From assembly GCA_030248195.1 (NCBI GenBank), contig JASAND010008729.1:1-64000 (forward strand): a stretch of DNA of 64,000 nucleotides, read 5' to 3'. Each line of letters begins with the position of its first letter. The stretch's first letter is position 1. This stretch comes from Trissonchulus latispiculum (lineage: Eukaryota; Nematoda; Enoplea; Enoplida; Ironidae). A model generated the notes under the pieces. The model was not told where the DNA came from and ran no database searches. It saw only the letters and a program-made list of their open reading frames with translations. The position numbers and the translations under genes are program-made. Positions 62,001 to 64,000 of the stretch are shown here, in pieces.

Positions 62001-64000
62001 CAGCACTTACAGTTATCAGCACGCCGGCATTTCGTATATCAGGTTGCTGTAATTACAGTCATATCTGTGACTCCCTATATGTGACTTGTCACTAGAATGA
62101 GCATCAAGCAGTACGCCAAATAACAATGGATAACAACAACAATAACAATAACTAAAGTACGCAGAAAGGATCCTAAATAAATTACCTAACTGCAGAACTT
62201 AAATAACTCTACTACTATTGACTATCAATGTTATGGAAGCCAAACACCTGGGAGGCGCTTCAAAGGACGTGCCTAAGCTTAGGACCGCTCGTAATTCGAG
62301 CTTAGGAGCAGGCTAAGGTAGCATTTTTTGAAACGCTTTCCCTCCTGTTTTTCATATGTTTCTACTGTTTCTACTGTTTCTACATTTCAGCTACTACGTT
62401 TATCATCATATTCAGCAGCAAATCAAGTCAGTCAACCTTTTCCGAATCCTATGAGAAGGTTACAATCAAAACTGTTAGCGGAGAGTCTGCAACCATTACT
62501 CAGGTGGAAGGTAATCATTTGTTAATACTTAATTTTGCCCCATCAATCATGATGCCATGTGTTGATGCCTGTTTGCTACTACTTCGGTCTAAACCAAGAT
62601 CTCATCTATTCTTAAATCTTTGTGTTTCTTAATTGTATTGGATTGGTTACTGGGATCGGGTTGTTTTAGGCGGCGGCGACAACAGCGAAACTGACAGTAC
62701 CGATTCTTCAGACAGCTCTGGAGGTTCCGACAGTACCGACGCTTCTGACGCCAGTGAAAGCTCTGACAGTACAGATTCCTCTGACAGCAGTGACAGCTCT
62801 GACAGCTCGGACAGCCCTGATGAAAGCGATGACAGTGAAGCTGACAAAGTTGTCACTTGTAGCACCAGTAGTTCTGTTCTGGAAGAAAGCAAAAAAGAAG
62901 AAAAATCATTGGAAAAACAAATAGTGAAACAATTGAGTATCAAGAAGACCGAGATCATCTCAATTGTCATAATTTCCAGTAAGTCTACTGTAATTTGATT
63001 ATGCAAAGTTATGGCTAGAAGTTTACTTTGGCTAGCTTATTTTTTCAACTTATTTTTCTGTTTTCTCGATTTTTCTGTAGAAAGGAGCATAATGTGTTAA
63101 ACAACTTACTACACAATAACCGTGCATTTTTTGGTTTGGTTTGCGTACTTTTTAAAGAACAAGGATTTACAATACATAATGCTAGAATTGATTGTTCATT
63201 TACTTAATTTGTTCAACATTTACAGGCAGCTCCTTCCAAATCGAATGCAGCTCTTCAGCCGCCGAAACATTCGAACAGGAGTTTTCGTCCTTGGAATTGG
63301 TCAGTGTCAGCGGAGAGGAAATTTCAATAACTGAAATAACCGGTAATTGAACGGCAAAAATAACCTAATGTTGAGCAACTCAGCAAAACAGGGTATTGCA
63401 TGTCTTGGAACAATAACAGAAAATTGTTTGTTTGTTTGCTAAGGATACGATTTTTCTATGCAACTCAATTAAACCTGCTTTTCATGTTTCTGATTTAATT
63501 TGCCAATTTACCGCGACAAGCTTTCTTCTGCATATTTGAATTAATACAGTAATATTTATACGACAATATCAAATGTAACTAACCAAACCTAAACCTGTGT
63601 TTTAATTTCAGTTGAAGTCAGCATTACCATTCTGTCATGCAGTGTCCAGGGTGCCGAACTGGAAGAATCCAAAAAGGAAGAAAGCAATATTCAAAAGGCT
63701 ATTGTTAAAAGCACCGAACTGTCCTCAAAAGACATTGAACAAATTGTAGTCTTGTCCTGTAAGTGATTATTAGAAATTTTACATATTATTGAAAAATTCA
63801 CAACATATTGTACATTTTAATAGGTTTTGCGCACAATCGTGAACTAAATATTGTTATTATTCAATAGTGGATTGAATTAGTCATGCGAAATTTGAACTTA
63901 GTTGCAAGTCAATGAAATTTGTAAGATAATTGCGCTTTTAGCATCAAGCTTTGAAATCCAATTCTCCAGCCACAGCAGCTTATCAATTTTCCAAGAATCC
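59037..64000 (+). CDS. Secreted modular repeat protein, family not recognised, 3' part outside window
   Basis: Ten exons: 59037-59529, 59751-59867, 60231-60377, 61194-61316, 61638-61784, 62391-62510, 62670-62978, 63226-63342, 63612-63758 and 63942 to the window end. All introns are phase 1, so every internal exon is symmetric. Residues 1-19 are a signal peptide. Exon 1 then has a Lys/Gly/Ser-rich and a GSGSGE-rich linker. Two module types alternate. Odd modules (39-49 residues) have a Cys, then LEESKKEE, an amphipathic stretch with IxK repeats, and a strand like KKTEIISITIIS. Even modules (39-41 residues) have SSFxI, FxES and VSxxEISI. Exon 7 opens with a Ser/Asp-rich linker and repeats exon 1's end module; exons 8, 9 and 10 repeat exons 2, 3 and 4. 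About 590 residues are visible. Secretion is well supported; a structural, adhesive or silk-like role is only a guess. Confidence 0.8.
60596..60680 (+). repeat. 42-bp tandem duplication in an intron
   Basis: AATGTGTCAATTGCAAAAAG and the following 22 bases occur twice in tandem within intron 3 of the modular gene. The frame across it is not a gene. Confidence 0.9.
61317..61637 (+). other. GC-AG intron of the modular gene
   Basis: The exon ends GAAG and the intron starts GCAAGA, the usual GC-type donor context. The homologous exon at 62391-62510 ends GAAG/GTAATC at the same position. The acceptor is TTTGTAG at 61631-61637. Confidence 0.65.

Overview
The window is nuclear DNA of a nematode. A complete cuticle collagen gene (54470-56022) has the nematode-specific N-terminal membrane and homology domain, a Gly-X-Y core and the C-terminal [13 protein letters not shown] block. 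Two DEG/ENaC channel genes, a C-type lectin gene, acceptor-like sites just upstream of several start codons and one very short intron agree with this. The DNA is AT-rich, introns are long and much of the window is transposon debris, so a repeat-rich lineage (for example Enoplea/mermithid-like) is possible, but I cannot fix the genus.

Layout. 1-5.5 kb (minus): the first four exons of a DEG/ENaC channel gene whose 3' part lies outside the window; its first intron holds an (AT)n run and a hAT-like MITE nested in a foldback element. 8.3-10.1 kb: a hAT-like MITE with a second MITE nested inside. 10.3-26.1 kb (minus): a second DEG/ENaC gene, from the extracellular domain through TM2 to the stop codon. 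It has a 20-nt microexon and an 11.1-kb intron that holds foldback elements, a short LTR retroelement with a 2A-like motif, and two unexplained exon-like reading frames. 28-39 kb: two decayed Ty3/gypsy copies in head-to-head inverted order with partly complementary deletions. 43-49 kb (minus): a complete five-exon gene for a type II membrane C-type lectin-like protein with a furin-type site. 49.4-51.1 kb: a foldback element with subterminal repeats. 51.9-52.6 kb (minus): two similar membrane-segment exons of an unidentified gene. 54.5-56.0 kb (plus): the collagen gene. 59.0-64.0 kb (plus): the 5' part of a secreted protein built from alternating exon-encoded modules, which I do not recognise.

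The recognisable genes point to cuticle (collagen), ion channels (DEG/ENaC), surface recognition (lectin) and a secreted structural or adhesive product (modular protein). Exon chains were assembled by eye from splice sites, phase continuity and family motifs. No RNA evidence or database search was available.
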